From the NCBI RefSeq assembly GCF_004366375.1, contig NZ_SOEF01000007.1, forward strand, positions 1 to 64,000: DNA of 64,000 bases. The letters are read 5' to 3'. The position numbers and the translations under genes were made by a program. The DNA is from Halanaerobium congolense. Lineage in GTDB: Bacteria > Bacillota > Halanaerobiia > Halanaerobiales > Halanaerobiaceae. The notes beneath the pieces are model-generated. The model saw nothing but the letters and a program-made list of their open reading frames with translations, had not been told where the DNA came from and ran no database searches. This document shows positions 63,462 to 64,000 of the stretch, in pieces. The stretch's first letter is position 1, and each line of letters starts with the position of its first letter.

Positions 63462-63554
63462 ATGAAAGAAATCATGAAAAAATCTGCAGGTGCAGGTGCA
63501 GCCGTAGGTGCTATATCAGCATATGGTGCTTTTCTAGTCCAAATGTGGTCATAA
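63462..63554 (+). CDS. 30-residue hydrophobic peptide
   Basis: The frame MKEIMKKSAGAGAAVGAISA continues YGAFLVQMWS and stops. It has a charged start, a Gly/Ala-rich segment with small residues in a GxxxG-like spacing, and an aromatic end, so it probably lies in the membrane. AAAGGGTG precedes the ATG. It has its own strong promoter and terminator, giving a transcript of about 210 nt. It may be a small toxin, a bacteriocin-like peptide or a membrane-protein partner; nothing in the sequence decides. It lies between two alarmone-type genes. Confidence 0.6.
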   Translation: MKEIMKKSAGAGAAVGAISAYGAFLVQMWS

Positions 63555-63594
63555 TATAGCAGCACTTAATAATTAAATAATTTAAGACCTTAAG

Positions 63595-63620
63595 GCCCGG
63601 CATTTATTTGCTGGGCTCTT
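63595..63620 (+). terminator. Terminator of the small peptide gene
   Basis: GCCCGGCA (63595-63602) pairs with TGCTGGGC (63609-63616), one G-U pair, followed by TCTTTAATTTTT. Confidence 0.85.
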
Positions 63621-63753
63621 TAATTTTTAACCATTTTCAATCTCTATTTTCTTAATTGAACTTAGAGATTTTTTGTTTAAAAAAGGAATTTTAACTAGGA
63701 TGTTGAATTATTAATAATAAAGTACAACTTTCATTTAATTGGGGGCAATTGCT

Positions 63754-64000
63754 ATGGCAAACAGGAAAAAAGTAAATGAAGCAGTTAAATGGTATCAAAA
63801 AGAAAGATCTAAATACATAAACTTAAAAGCAGAGGTAGAAAAGATTCTAAAAGAAGCGTTAAATGAAAATGAGATAATTTTTCACAGTATAGAAAGCAGA
63901 GTTAAGTCGGTGAATAGTTTTAGAGAAAAAGCTCTTCGCGAAAAATATGATGATCCAGTAACTGAAATAACTGATTTAACAGGGATTAGAATTATAACTC
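63754..64000 (+). CDS. RelA/SpoT-type (p)ppGpp synthetase, start only
   Basis: The first 82 residues are visible before the window ends. HSIESRVKSVNSFREKALRE (around 44-63) and DPVTEITDLTGIRIIT match the GTP/ATP-binding start of the RelA_SpoT synthetase domain (sRxKsxxSxxxK and DxxGxRI). The short N-terminal lead suggests a small stand-alone synthetase, not a long Rel with TGS/ACT domains. GGGGGC lies before the ATG. Length and C-terminus are unknown. Confidence 0.8.
   Translation, partial: MANRKKVNEAVKWYQKERSKYINLKAEVEKILKEALNENEIIFHSIESRVKSVNSFREKALREKYDDPVTEITDLTGIRIIT

Noticed and set aside
1-64000. CRISPR arrays, tRNA or rRNA genes, riboswitches and replication origins
   Set aside because: Reading both strands I found no spaced direct-repeat array, cloverleaf, rRNA segment or known riboswitch core. 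A covariance-model search would be decisive.

Overview
This window looks like chromosome of a low-GC, diderm Firmicute of the order Halanaerobiales, most likely Halanaerobium or a close relative. The DNA is AT-rich with strong AGGAGG-type ribosome sites and many Firmicute-type genes, such as a class I fructose-bisphosphate aldolase of the Staphylococcus/Lactobacillus type. It also carries outer-membrane genes: an OmpA-family lipid/peptidoglycan anchor protein and a BamA remnant. The assignment is inferred from gene content, not from a marker gene.

Layout. 1-0.98 kb: IS110 and IS3 pieces and the broken end of a CdaR/PucR-type regulator. 0.98-13.4 kb: a catabolic cluster for a four-carbon acid sugar or similar hydroxy acid. 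It has a divergent IlvC-like oxidoreductase, a PrpR-type sigma-54 activator, a sigma-54 promoter with three upstream inverted repeats, a DUF1537 kinase, a PdxA2-type dehydrogenase, a TRAP transporter (DctP, DctQ, DctM) and a LarA-family racemase/epimerase. dctQ is split by a 2.0-kb insertion sequence with clear target duplication. 13.4-13.9 kb: an IS3 tail and a McrB-like tail. 13.9-21.5 kb: a chemoreceptor and a polyphosphate set (Ppk1 and two Ppx/GppA-HD proteins, one with a ruined active site). 21.6-36.9 kb: mixed genes including a CBS-GGDEF/HD-GYP pair, aldolase, a SWIM protein, a pRiA4b-UPF0158-DUF2357 row, a transporter and OmpA. 37-47 kb: KptA, a formamidase-like protein and a TrmO-FmdE fusion, then a dense run of gene remnants. 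47-58.2 kb: ADP-ribosylglycohydrolase, lipoate ligase, DUF362, an ATP-grasp/esterase/esterase operon, SDR, rhodanese and CDGSH proteins. 58.3-61.8 kb: an SbcD/SbcC-like repair pair. 62.6-64 kb: a racemase remnant, a small alarmone-hydrolase-like HD protein, a solitary 30-residue hydrophobic peptide gene, and the start of a RelA/SpoT-type synthetase.

How they work together. In the catabolic cluster the TRAP system would import a hydroxy acid, the LarA-like enzyme would change its stereochemistry, DUF1537 kinase would phosphorylate it, and PdxA2 would oxidise and decarboxylate it to a triose phosphate. The sigma-54 activator would switch the operon on from the three repeats. The substrate is not shown by sequence, and the transporter is probably dead or conditionally dead because of the insertion.

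The most unusual feature is a class of remnants that keep the beginning and the end of a gene but have lost the core. They include a BamA of 73 codons, an aspartate racemase of about 100 bp, two SDR genes, an esterase and an aldolase copy. For the aldolase copy the parent is in the same window, and the deletion junction falls on an 8-bp direct repeat. The best candidates for new biology are the IlvC-like enzyme without its catalytic histidine, the degenerate Ppx-HD protein, the NTase/basic-protein pair at 43.7-44.6 kb, and the peptide gene between the two alarmone genes.
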